From an uncultured Sutterella sp. (lineage in GTDB: Bacteria > Pseudomonadota > Gammaproteobacteria > Burkholderiales > Burkholderiaceae_F): a DNA stretch of 56,318 nt. The position numbers and the translations under genes were made by a program. Positions 17,834 to 25,686 of the stretch are shown in pieces. The DNA lies in contig CALEAW010000028.1 of the NCBI GenBank assembly GCA_937943605.1, positions 1 to 56,318 of the forward strand, in the 5' to 3' direction. The notes under the pieces were generated by a model. That model ran no database searches, was not told where the DNA came from, and was given only the letters and a program-made list of their open reading frames with translations. The first letter of the stretch is position 1; each line of letters starts with the position of its first letter.

Positions 17834-18454
17834 TTAGCGACGATTGAGTCCAAAAAGTCGCATCAAAAGGCGCTTCAAAGAACGCCAAATCCACCGCACA
17901 AAACGCGTCGTCAACGGCAAATGACGTTGACGCCAGTGCCATGGCGTTTCGATCACCTTTTCTTTCCAGAGACCGCGTTGATTGGCCTTCGCACGGCTTT
18001 CGGCGATGGCATAAAGCTGTGCTTCTTTGCGTTTTAAGAGCTTAAAGTAGCGTCGATACGCCCAGGCTTGACCACGTCGAATCATCTCTAGACCTACATC
18101 AAGGTCGTCCACATAGACTTTACTCACCCATCGGCCATACGCATCACGCGCCACAGCCACCACGCGTACGCGTTGACCATTCACCAATTGACGCAAGGTC
18201 TCAGTTGAGGCCTCGCCGCCCACTTGTTGAGACTCGGGCGCATCCATGCCGGCCAAACGAAGTTTGATGCGACCGTACTTACCGCGCACCCAAATCGAGT
18301 CACCATCACAAACATAGTCGACCTTCGCTTCAAAGGTGAGCGGAAACGGATGTCGCCGACGAAGATAGCGAATAAGCCACACCAAAAGACCGATCATTGT
18401 GACTGCGAGCACCCAAAGCGCAGGACTTCTCAAAACTTCGATCAAACTACTCAT
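17834..18454 (-). CDS. Membrane-anchored thermonuclease-family protein
   Basis: The 206-aa protein has one N-terminal membrane helix (residues 12-30) followed by a staphylococcal-nuclease OB domain: VDYVCDGDSIWVRG, RIKLRLAGMDAPES (catalytic Arg and Asp), DAYGRWVSKVYVDDLDVGLEMIRRGQAWAYR (second catalytic Arg region). The C-terminus is strongly basic. It should face the periplasm and cut DNA or RNA with Ca2+. AAAAGG directly abuts the ATG, an unusually short spacing, so the true start could differ slightly. Confidence 0.88.
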   Translation of the reverse strand: MSSLIEVLRSPALWVLAVTMIGLLVWLIRYLRRRHPFPLTFEAKVDYVCDGDSIWVRGKYGRIKLRLAGMDAPESQQVGGEASTETLRQLVNGQRVRVVAVARDAYGRWVSKVYVDDLDVGLEMIRRGQAWAYRRYFKLLKRKEAQLYAIAESRAKANQRGLWKEKVIETPWHWRQRHLPLTTRFVRWIWRSLKRLLMRLFGLNRR

Positions 18455-18675
18455 CCTTTTTTTATTGTTTTAATCGCGCTTACCGCCAGCTGACGTCATT
18501 CTTGACTAACGTCGATACTATGGACAAATACCAATCTCGACCAGGCTGTAAGCAAACTTCACCCGCTATTCAAGGCGTTTTCAATATTTCATCGCCAACC
18601 TGACGGCTTTTGTTACACCTACATTAACCTTGTTAACGATTTTAATTCTCACTTCATATAACATCTAAATCACAT

Positions 18676-18714
18676 ATGCGCCTGAATGCTTAGAGATCTA
18701 TGGGCGCATTTTAT
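18676..18714 (+). promoter_or_regulatory. Leader hairpin before the YgiW-like gene
   Basis: ATGCGCC (18676-18682) can pair with GGCGCAT (18703-18709), followed by TTTTAT. The ribosome site AGGAG begins a few bases later. It has the form of a weak terminator or translation-control hairpin in the 5' leader. Confidence 0.4.
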
Positions 18715-18725
18715 AGGAGTTTTGA

Positions 18726-19100
18726 ATGAAACAGCCTCTCTTTCTTTTAGCTGCGTCTTTGGTTGTCCTCCCCGCTTTGGCTGCTGGCCCCACTGGCTTT
18801 AACGCACCTGCCGCGAACAATGTCGCTACTGCCCCCAATGGCGTCACAACCGTGGCTCAGGTTTTAGAAAATGCGCCCGACGATGCCATCGTGACGTTGC
18901 GTGGTCGCTTTACAGAACACGTTCGTGGTGACGACTATGTGTTCGTTGACGAAAAAGGCACCAAGATTCGCGCCGAGCTCGACGACGATAAGGACTGGTC
19001 AATGGTGAAGAAGGACGCCCTCGTTGAAATTACGGCAGAAGTTGACCGTGACTGGACGAATAGCGTTGACATTGAAGTGTTGTCTGCTCGACCGCTTTAA
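18726..19100 (+). CDS. ygiW: YgiW/YdeI-family stress-tolerance OB-fold protein
   Basis: The 124-aa protein has a Sec signal peptide (cleavage likely after ALAAG, residues 17-21) and a mature BOF/YgiW OB domain: VAQVLENAPDDAIVTLRGRFTEHVRGDDYVFVDEKGT, then IRAELDDDKDW and DRDWTNSVDIEVLSARPL, which is the typical D-x-x-x-x-x-x-D-V end. Such periplasmic proteins are linked to stress resistance and biofilm control, and bind cations or small ligands. AGGAG stands six bases before the ATG. It is monocistronic with its own terminator. Confidence 0.9.
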   Translation: MKQPLFLLAASLVVLPALAAGPTGFNAPAANNVATAPNGVTTVAQVLENAPDDAIVTLRGRFTEHVRGDDYVFVDEKGTKIRAELDDDKDWSMVKKDALVEITAEVDRDWTNSVDIEVLSARPL

Positions 19101-19128
19101 TCGCTTCGTTGAGTGAACCTCAAAAAGC

Positions 19129-19173
19129 CAACACCCGTAGAGAGCCTAGACTTTCTACGGGTGTTGTTTTGTT
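19129..19173. terminator. Intrinsic terminator
   Basis: A perfect 13-bp stem CAACACCCGTAGA / TCTACGGGTGTTG with a 12-nt loop, followed by TTTTGTTT, closes the ygiW transcript. The opposing antiporter gene ends 16 bp further on. Confidence 0.85.
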
Positions 19174-19188
19174 TAGATCGTTGAACTA

Positions 19189-20496
19189 TTAAATGTACTG
19201 AGAAATCACAATACCAGCGATCAAAAGCGGCACGTTGTACGCCAAGAAGGTCGGCACACACGTATCCCAAATGTGGTTGTGCTGACCGTCAGCATTTAAA
19301 CCACTCGTTGGCCCAAGAGTCGAGTCAGAGGCCGGCGAACCCGCGTCACCCAAAGCGCCAGCGATCGTCATCAAGAGAATCGTGGCAGGCACCGAGAAGC
19401 CCACGGCAGAACAAAGCGGCACATAGATCACAGCAAGAATAGGCACGGTACCGAAACTCGTCCCAATCCCCATCGTCACCAAAAGACCAATCAACGTGAT
19501 GATCGTTGCGGCAACCCACTTGCTTTCACCCATGAAAGGCACAACCCCTTCGATCAAAGCGGAGACGGCATTCGTTTCCTTGAGAATGGCAGCGTAGCCA
19601 CCAGCGATCAACATCACGAAGGCAATGAAACCCATCATGGAGATACCGCCAGCGATGTGGTCATCGAGCTTCTTAAACTGGAAGGCACCACCTGCGAGCA
19701 TGATCACAAGACCGAGCAACGCAGCAAGCGGCAAGCTTTCGAGCATGATCTGAACAGCTACGGCAGCCACGATGGCGCCCAAGGTGATCCAGTGCTTATA
19801 ACCAAACTTCACTTCGGTCTGGTTTTCTTCAACACCCACAACCGGAAGATCCTCATACTTGCGAGGACGACGGGTATAAATAAAGATCGAAATGGCAAGA
19901 CCCACAAACATGGAAGCCCCAGCGATCCAGGCAACGCTCGAAACGTCAGAGACCGTCACTTCCATACCGTTACTCGTCATACTCTGAGCGACGATGCCCT
20001 GGAAGATCAAACCAAAGCCGATCGGCAAAGAGACGTACGGTGCCGTCAAACCAAAGCCCAAAGCAGTCGACACGGCACGGCGGTCCAGCTGCATCTTGTT
20101 CATGAGCTTCAAGAGTGGCGGAATCAAGAGCGGGATAAAGGCGATGTGAACAGGCACCACGTTCTGAGACATACAGGCAATGAATGCAATCACAAAGCAG
20201 AAAATCATTGGCTTGCCACCTACACGAGCGCCGATCCAACGGACCAACATCTGCATCAAGCCCGTATGAGCGATAGCAATGGCAAAGGTACCCAGTAAGA
20301 TGTAGGAAAGCGCTGTCGTTGCATTGGCACTAAACCCCCCAGAAAGCAATTCCATCGACTTCGTCAAGCCGATGCCACCGGTCAACCCGGCCACCAACGA
20401 TGCTGCGATCAACGCGAGGAGGACGTTCACTCTAAGCAAACAAAGTGCGCAGAGGACGACCACCGACACGACGATCGGATTGGTAATGAAATCCAC
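19189..20496 (-). CDS. Na+/H+ antiporter-family transporter (YuiF-like)
   Basis: The 435-aa protein has about 11-12 membrane helices. Signatures of the NhaC/YuiF branch of the ion-transporter superfamily are FSANATTALSYILLGTFAIAIAHTGL, FIACMSQNVVPVHIAFIPLLIPPLL (which contains the loop with conserved Gln-Asn-x-x-P) and AGALGDAGSPASDSTLGPTSGLNADGQHNHIWDT near the C-terminus. Some members carry amino acids such as histidine rather than Na+. It stands alone; the ribosome site (GAGGG) is good. Confidence 0.85.
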   Translation of the reverse strand: MDFITNPIVVSVVVLCALCLLRVNVLLALIAASLVAGLTGGIGLTKSMELLSGGFSANATTALSYILLGTFAIAIAHTGLMQMLVRWIGARVGGKPMIFCFVIAFIACMSQNVVPVHIAFIPLLIPPLLKLMNKMQLDRRAVSTALGFGLTAPYVSLPIGFGLIFQGIVAQSMTSNGMEVTVSDVSSVAWIAGASMFVGLAISIFIYTRRPRKYEDLPVVGVEENQTEVKFGYKHWITLGAIVAAVAVQIMLESLPLAALLGLVIMLAGGAFQFKKLDDHIAGGISMMGFIAFVMLIAGGYAAILKETNAVSALIEGVVPFMGESKWVAATIITLIGLLVTMGIGTSFGTVPILAVIYVPLCSAVGFSVPATILLMTIAGALGDAGSPASDSTLGPTSGLNADGQHNHIWDTCVPTFLAYNVPLLIAGIVISQYI

Positions 20497-20773
20497 GATA
20501 TAACCCTCTTATGTTGTCATTGGGAACATTCGTCAAATCAACCACCCTCGGGGAAAGGTAGTCTTTTTTGCATTATGAATTGATTATTACATAATGCAAT
20601 GCGATCTCAAGCGCATAGGGGCGTTTTCTTCTGGGGTGTTCTGCTTAGCCCAGTTGCGCTAATCACAAAAAGGCGCAACTTTCCTATGCGTCACGCCTTC
20701 TGAACGATCATTCACCTATTGAGCTCACCGTGAATCAGCTTCATCTAACCGACGATTCAGCGCCCGCTCTTTT

Positions 20774-21217
20774 TTAAAATGCGGGCTCGCCCATCATGTC
20801 AGCAAGCATCGCAAGTTTGAGCATATCCGGGTCGTGCAACCGCCAAACTTCGTTCGTGTCGGCATCCAAGACAAACTCGTCACTATAGATATAGAAGTGA
20901 TTGAGGTAATCCAAGCGAAACTCTTCGGCCATCACAATCGTTTCTTCATCAGTGGCACCACGATACTCGTCCATGACCGACCGTTCAAAATGCTCCGCTG
21001 GCAACCCGCCGTGACGCGCCATCACGTCTTTAATGGCCCACCAGTAGGGGCCATAATCGACATAGCGTTTCGGATCATCACGCAAACGATCGAGCATCAC
21101 TCGAACGCCATTTTCAACAAGGTCTGTTTTGCCAGTAAACTTCAGCAAATTGCTTTTATAGGTTGCAAGACGCTTGGCTACAAACTTCGGGTCAAACTTG
21201 TATTCGGTATAACGCAT
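20774..21217 (-). CDS. Conserved-looking hypothetical protein (147 aa)
   Basis: The soluble, acidic product holds the segment YGPYWWAIKDVMARHGGLPAEH and ends LKLAMLADMMGEPAF. I do not recognise the family. There is no signal peptide, membrane helix or metal motif. AGGAG stands eight bases before the ATG, and codon use matches neighbours, so it is a real gene. Its neighbours are unrelated in function. A hairpin overlaps its stop codon (GCCCGC/GCGGGC, 20763-20787). Confidence 0.7.
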   Translation of the reverse strand: MRYTEYKFDPKFVAKRLATYKSNLLKFTGKTDLVENGVRVMLDRLRDDPKRYVDYGPYWWAIKDVMARHGGLPAEHFERSVMDEYRGATDEETIVMAEEFRLDYLNHFYIYSDEFVLDADTNEVWRLHDPDMLKLAMLADMMGEPAF

Positions 21218-21357
21218 TGATAGGGTCTCCTAATCAGTTAGGCACTGTGCCTTTCCTCTTGAGACCAGTATCCGCGACCTACCGTCAGTCCGTGACGCAA
21301 GCAAACCGTGGGCGTGCGCTTGCCTATATATAAATATAGGCAAAAGCGCCTACGACC

Positions 21358-22308
21358 CTACTCTTCTAAATAGACCGCTTCTTCATAATGCACTGGCTGA
21401 CGAATCAAGCCACGTACCTTGAGCCAATCCGCCATTCTCGTCACATCAGCTGGCGTTGCCATCTCAGGTAAGCCATCTAATGTATCGATGGCATCGGTAT
21501 TGAGCATTTCGAAGGTCGACGCCGCTTCTTTAGGTAAGAGCTTTTTCTTCACCATGGCCGCACGGTAGACGGTTGGGTTTTGTGCCACACGGTGAGCTGC
21601 CTCACTGATGGCCTTTTTAAAGCCACGCACCGTTTCGGGTGTGACGACTTCCTTACGTAGAGCAATATAGCTTTTGGCTTCACCTAACTGGCGATCATCC
21701 CAAATCACGCGACCGCCTTTGGCTTCGACCATCGTTAAAAAGGGTTCTGGCAACATGGCGGTTGGCATCTGACCCGACAACACGGTTTGAAGGCGAACTT
21801 GGATTTGGCGAATTTCAACCGGGGTCAAGGCAGACTTCGGCAAAGCCTGCGTTTCGATCATGCGTCCAAGCAAATAGTCGATGATCGAATTGGCACTCAT
21901 CGCGGTTTTAACGCCATCCAAATCCGACAATGATTGGTAGCGATCAGCAAATTGCGGCGCGACGGCTAAACCAAAAGCACGTTGGGCGACCTTCGGATAC
22001 GTGAGCGACAAAATCAATTGTTGTTTAATGCCACGATCGTTTTGCATGAGTACCGTCATAACATCACAGTACTGAGCATCCAAACGATTAGCACGCATCG
22101 CTGCATTGACTTCTAAAGCCGATTGAAACGGGATCACTTCGACATCGAGGCCGTGTGCTTTAAAAAGGCCTTCGTCATTGGCGACATGAATCAGCATGGC
22201 GTCTGACGAGGGCAAAACGCCTAACTTAATCGCCGCAGCCTCACAAAACGTAGACATCAAAAGAACGCTCGTTACGACAACCGAACGCCAAAGTGGTGGT
22301 TTTATCAT
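21358..22308 (-). CDS. ABC-transporter substrate-binding protein (NMT1/SsuA type)
   Basis: The 316-aa protein has a Sec signal peptide ending at FCEAAA (about residue 25) and the NMT1-type fold: IKLGVLPSSDAMLIHVANDEGLFKAHGLDVEVIPF is the usual start, and ANRLDAQYCDVMTVLMQND the ligand-loop region. Relatives bind thiamine precursors, sulfonates, nitrate or other anions. No permease or ATPase gene is near, so it depends on subunits encoded elsewhere. GGAAG precedes the ATG. It is divergent from the exonuclease gene. Confidence 0.85.
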   Translation of the reverse strand: MIKPPLWRSVVVTSVLLMSTFCEAAAIKLGVLPSSDAMLIHVANDEGLFKAHGLDVEVIPFQSALEVNAAMRANRLDAQYCDVMTVLMQNDRGIKQQLILSLTYPKVAQRAFGLAVAPQFADRYQSLSDLDGVKTAMSANSIIDYLLGRMIETQALPKSALTPVEIRQIQVRLQTVLSGQMPTAMLPEPFLTMVEAKGGRVIWDDRQLGEAKSYIALRKEVVTPETVRGFKKAISEAAHRVAQNPTVYRAAMVKKKLLPKEAASTFEMLNTDAIDTLDGLPEMATPADVTRMADWLKVRGLIRQPVHYEEAVYLEE

Positions 22309-22329
22309 GGCTTCCTTTTTTGATCGATA

Positions 22330-22350
22330 GTCAGGTCAACGTAGCCTGAC
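22330..22350. promoter_or_regulatory. Inverted repeat in the divergent promoter region
   Basis: GTCAGG-N9-CCTGAC lies between the binding-protein gene and the exonuclease gene, about 20 bp upstream of the former. It may be an operator or a leader hairpin. Confidence 0.3.
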
Positions 22351-22464
22351 TTCTTTAATTAAGGCCAAATTCTATACCTTTAGAGACGAATTGTTTTAAG
22401 TGCGTCTTCGGCTGTCGCTTGGAGACTTAAGCTTGAATGGACTTCTTTTGAGTGAGAGACCATC

Positions 22465-23190
22465 ATGACATTGCTGACCACATTTGCTACAACGCACCGT
22501 TTTCCTTTAGAGGACGACTATTTTAATTTCAATACTCTGCCGCTCGCGCTGCCATTTCGTCCAACGAAACCTAAACAACCGCCCTTAGACCTTGAAGCTC
22601 TTTATGACCAATTAGACCAGGCCGAAAGTTTGGTGTTTTTAGATACAGAGTCAACAAGCGGCGGAGCTAGAGCACGATTAATTGAAGTCGCCTGTGTCGA
22701 ATATACACCTGAAGGCAAACTCATTAGCGGACTACATTTTCGTTGTAATCCCCATCGTCGATCAACAGCAGGCGCCAAGCGCGTCCATGGCATTGCCGAC
22801 TGTGAGCTCGAGCATTGTAAAGAATTTCGTCATTATGCCGAGACGTTGCGTAGCTACCTCAAAGGTAAACTCGTCGTCATTCACGACCAGACTTTAGACC
22901 TACAGTGGCTCAACAAAGAGTTTCAATTGCTTGATCCTAAAGCAGAACCGATCGAATCGACCTGTAAGGTCGTCGATAGTTTGCGTTTGGCGCAAGCCTT
23001 ACCATCAGATCGACGAAAAAACGGGTTGGATGCGTTAATTCGTTGGTATGGCTTTGAGCGCACCTCCAATCACCATGACGCCTATAGCGATGCGAACTAT
23101 TTGTCGAAAGTTTTCTTCGAATTATGGTGGGACCTAGACGATCATCTTTTTGGCGATACTAGTGAAACATCCAAGCTACGTTACGCGTAA
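22465..23190 (+). CDS. DnaQ-like 3'-5' exonuclease
   Basis: The 241-aa protein has the DEDDh exonuclease pattern: Exo I VFLDTEST (Asp and Glu), Exo II in LVVIHDQTLDLQWLNKEF (the usual HNA-x-FD appears as HDQTLD) and Exo III HHDAYSDANYL (His and Asp). AGAKRVHGIADCELE is the typical DnaQ linker. A 50-residue N-terminal extension rich in Pro precedes the domain. It could be an epsilon-type proofreading or RNA-trimming exonuclease. Its start is supported by GAGAG upstream. Confidence 0.85.
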   Translation: MTLLTTFATTHRFPLEDDYFNFNTLPLALPFRPTKPKQPPLDLEALYDQLDQAESLVFLDTESTSGGARARLIEVACVEYTPEGKLISGLHFRCNPHRRSTAGAKRVHGIADCELEHCKEFRHYAETLRSYLKGKLVVIHDQTLDLQWLNKEFQLLDPKAEPIESTCKVVDSLRLAQALPSDRRKNGLDALIRWYGFERTSNHHDAYSDANYLSKVFFELWWDLDDHLFGDTSETSKLRYA

Positions 23191-23798
23191 CAACGAAGAT
23201 CGATCGCCAAGCCATCCTTAGTCAAATCATTCACATCCTCGGCGTCAGTCAAACGAGCATAAAACCCTGTGGTTTTTACTTAGGTTTTAAAGCCTCATCG
23301 CGAATCAAACCGATGAGGCGCCTTTGACTCTCTAAATTCTTGACGAATATTGACTCCCGCTAGCCCTAAATGGTTAAGAAAAAACACGCAATTTTTTGAC
23401 CATCCTTTTAGACATCATCCCCCATCATTACCGTAACTTCGCCAAAACCACACCTATCTACACCAATCTCACGCCATCTTGTACAACCAACATAGCAAAT
23501 CCATCGCAATAGGCTTTTCCTATCAACAACAAGCGTTGGATAGGTAGGTTTTTATTACTTTTTTCACGTTTTTATTCATTCACACTCAAAAAAACGCACT
23601 TTCTACGACATACAACTTAGAAAAAAACTCGCTCAAATCCCATATGATGGCGCTAATGACTCTCATTTAAACGAGAGACCCATTGACGACATACTACGAA
23701 GTCCCGCGCTTAGGTTTCACTTTCCTTAGATGTCTTCTTCATATAGACACGCGGCCTTCGCCCATTGACGCCAACATTAAATATTTACGGAGGGTTCC
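23191..23798. other. Intergenic stretch before the DASS transporter
   Basis: No gene is visible in these 608 bp. A 9-bp stem GCCTCATCG/CGATGAGGC (23292-23319) lies about 100 bp after the exonuclease stop and may end its transcript, although its T tract is weak. The 10-mer CCCATTGACG occurs twice (23679 and 23761) shortly before the transporter gene. Confidence 0.5.
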
Positions 23799-25316
23799 AT
23801 GAGTGAATCCAGTTTTGAAATCGGTGGCATGTCCAATAAGGGCAAGCTTATTGCCCTTATTCTTGGGCCGATTCTTGGGTTAGTGACCTACTTCCTTTTA
23901 CCTGATAGTTACATTGACGCAGCTGGCAAAGAAGTAGCTTTTGCTCATGCTGGCCGTGCCGCCATTGGCGTAACGGTTTGGATGGCCATTTGGTGGTTTA
24001 CGGAAGCGCTTCCTATTGCTGCGACGGCCATGATTCCGATCGTCGCCTATCCGTTACTTCAAATCACGACCGCTAAAGCGGCGATGGCTAATTATGCCTC
24101 TGGCACGATCTTCCTCTTTTTAGGGGGCTTCCTGATTGCCGCTGGGATTCATCGTTGGAATCTCGATCGCCGTATCGCACTCTTAACCCTTAAATACTTT
24201 GGCACCAAGCCTAACCAGATGGTGCTTGGTTTGATGTTTGCAACGGCTTTCCTATCGGCTTGGGTGTCCAACACGGCTACGGCAGCCATGATGGTACCTA
24301 TCGCCATCGCCGTTCTTGGTGTTGTTCGCTCGACGCAAACGAGTGAAGTGATTGGTAAAGAAGAACGTAACTTTGGCATCAGCGTTTTGCTCTCCATCGC
24401 TTACGCCGCTTCGATCGGTGGCATGGTGACCTTAATTGGTTCTCCTCCTAACGGCATCTACGCTCGTTTCATGGAACAAACTTATGATACGACCGTGAGC
24501 TTTACCGATTGGGCTGTTATCGGTCTTCCCGTTGCCCTCTTAATGCTCCCGGCGACCTACTTCCTTCTGACGAAAGTATTGTTCCCGAGTAAGCTTGCTG
24601 ACATCCCTGGTGGCAAGGAGTGGGTCTCCAAGGAACTGGTCAAGCTTGGCAAGATGAGCCGCGGCGAAAAGATTGTCTTAACGGTCTTCGTCATTGCCGC
24701 CCTTCTCTGGGTCTTCGGTCCGTTGATTCGTGGTCTTGACATCGGTGGCGCCAAGCCCTTCAAGCCTCTCACTGATGAAGCGATCGCCATGTTTGCTGGC
24801 CTCCTTCTCTTCATCATCCCTGTTGATGCCAAGCGCGGTATTCACGCCCTTGACTGGACGAGCGCTAAGAATGTCGTTGCCTGGGACGTGCTTCTCTTGT
24901 TCGGTGGTGGTCTTACGATGGCCGCTGCGCTTCAGAGCACGGGGGCTGCCGCCTTGGTTGGTGCACAAGCCAAAGCTCTTGCCGGGTTCGGTGAAGTTTC
25001 GATGATTGCTGGTATTGCCGCTCTCGTCACCTTCGCCACGGAAGTAACCTCTAACACTGCTCTGGCTGCCACGATGATGCCGCTGATTGCCGCTGTAGCA
25101 GACGCCCTTCATCTTGAAGCTAGCGCCCTCTTGATGGCCACTGCGCTCGCCGCCTCTTGCGCCTTCATGATGCCTGTAGCTACGCCGCCCAACGCTATCG
25201 TGTTCGGTACGGGTCGACTTCACATCGGTGACATGGTGAAGGCAGGCTTCTGGCTTAACATTCTCGGTGTTTTGATTATCACGGGTGTGCTTGTCGTGTA
25301 CAAAATGTTCGTATAA
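23799..25316 (+). CDS. DASS/SLC13-family sodium:dicarboxylate symporter
   Basis: The 505-aa protein has about 11-12 membrane helices and both halves of the SLC13 signature: FLSAWVSNTATAAMMVPIAIAVL (SNT motif 1, residues 148-170) and VTFATEVTSNTALAATMMPLI (SNT motif 2), followed by MMPVATPPNAIVFGTG. It should import C4-dicarboxylates such as succinate, fumarate or malate with Na+. That suits an anaerobe that respires fumarate. Ribosome site GGAGGG is strong. It is monocistronic. Confidence 0.92.
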   Translation: MSESSFEIGGMSNKGKLIALILGPILGLVTYFLLPDSYIDAAGKEVAFAHAGRAAIGVTVWMAIWWFTEALPIAATAMIPIVAYPLLQITTAKAAMANYASGTIFLFLGGFLIAAGIHRWNLDRRIALLTLKYFGTKPNQMVLGLMFATAFLSAWVSNTATAAMMVPIAIAVLGVVRSTQTSEVIGKEERNFGISVLLSIAYAASIGGMVTLIGSPPNGIYARFMEQTYDTTVSFTDWAVIGLPVALLMLPATYFLLTKVLFPSKLADIPGGKEWVSKELVKLGKMSRGEKIVLTVFVIAALLWVFGPLIRGLDIGGAKPFKPLTDEAIAMFAGLLLFIIPVDAKRGIHALDWTSAKNVVAWDVLLLFGGGLTMAAALQSTGAAALVGAQAKALAGFGEVSMIAGIAALVTFATEVTSNTALAATMMPLIAAVADALHLEASALLMATALAASCAFMMPVATPPNAIVFGTGRLHIGDMVKAGFWLNILGVLIITGVLVVYKMFV

Positions 25317-25331
25317 GCGATAACACCTTAC

Positions 25332-25368
25332 AAAAAAGACGCAGCTCAATACGGGTTGCGTCTTTTTT
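25332..25368. terminator. Intrinsic terminator
   Basis: A perfect 12-bp stem AAAAAAGACGCA / TGCGTCTTTTTT with a 13-nt loop follows the transporter gene. Confidence 0.88.
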
Positions 25369-25492
25369 CATGGCGAGACAGCTCTGTTTATGGTGACAAC
25401 ACCTCGCCCGATGAAACGTTCGCCGTTGTTTTTCGTTTCTTCCATTCTGTTCTTTACTCTAAGATACTCGAGCGCCAATACTCCCTCTAGAA

Positions 25493-25504
25493 CTCAAATT
25501 TGAA
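25493..25504. promoter_or_regulatory. Palindromic site A upstream of the molybdoenzyme operon
   Basis: CTCAAATTTGAA contains the perfect palindrome TCAAATTTGA and repeats site B 95 bp further on, about nine helical turns. A regulator, possibly the LysR protein at 29314, could bind both and loop the DNA. Confidence 0.45.
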
Positions 25505-25587
25505 CATCCACGATGCGTTTTATCCTATTCCATACCTAGATAGCGCTATTCTTTTTACGGAAAACAGCAGTTTTGTCATTATTTCGA

Positions 25588-25599
25588 CTCAAATTTGAG
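25588..25599. promoter_or_regulatory. Palindromic site B upstream of the molybdoenzyme operon
   Basis: CTCAAATTTGAG is a perfect 12-bp palindrome about 90 bp before the start codon of the catalytic subunit. Confidence 0.5.
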
Positions 25600-25686
25600 C
25601 CTTTAGCTAGGGGTGATCCGTCTTAAAAATCTACTACTTTTGACCTACTCTGTAAGTAGACCCCTCAAATAACAAGGAGATTTCGT

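Noticed and set aside
20763..20787. Terminator at the end of the 147-aa gene
   Set aside because: The GCCCGC/GCGGGC stem overlaps the stop codon and no T tract follows on the minus strand.
24678..25349. Minus-strand open frame over the DASS gene
   Set aside because: Antisense shadow; composition is dominated by His, Arg, Gly and Ser, unlike neighbouring proteins.
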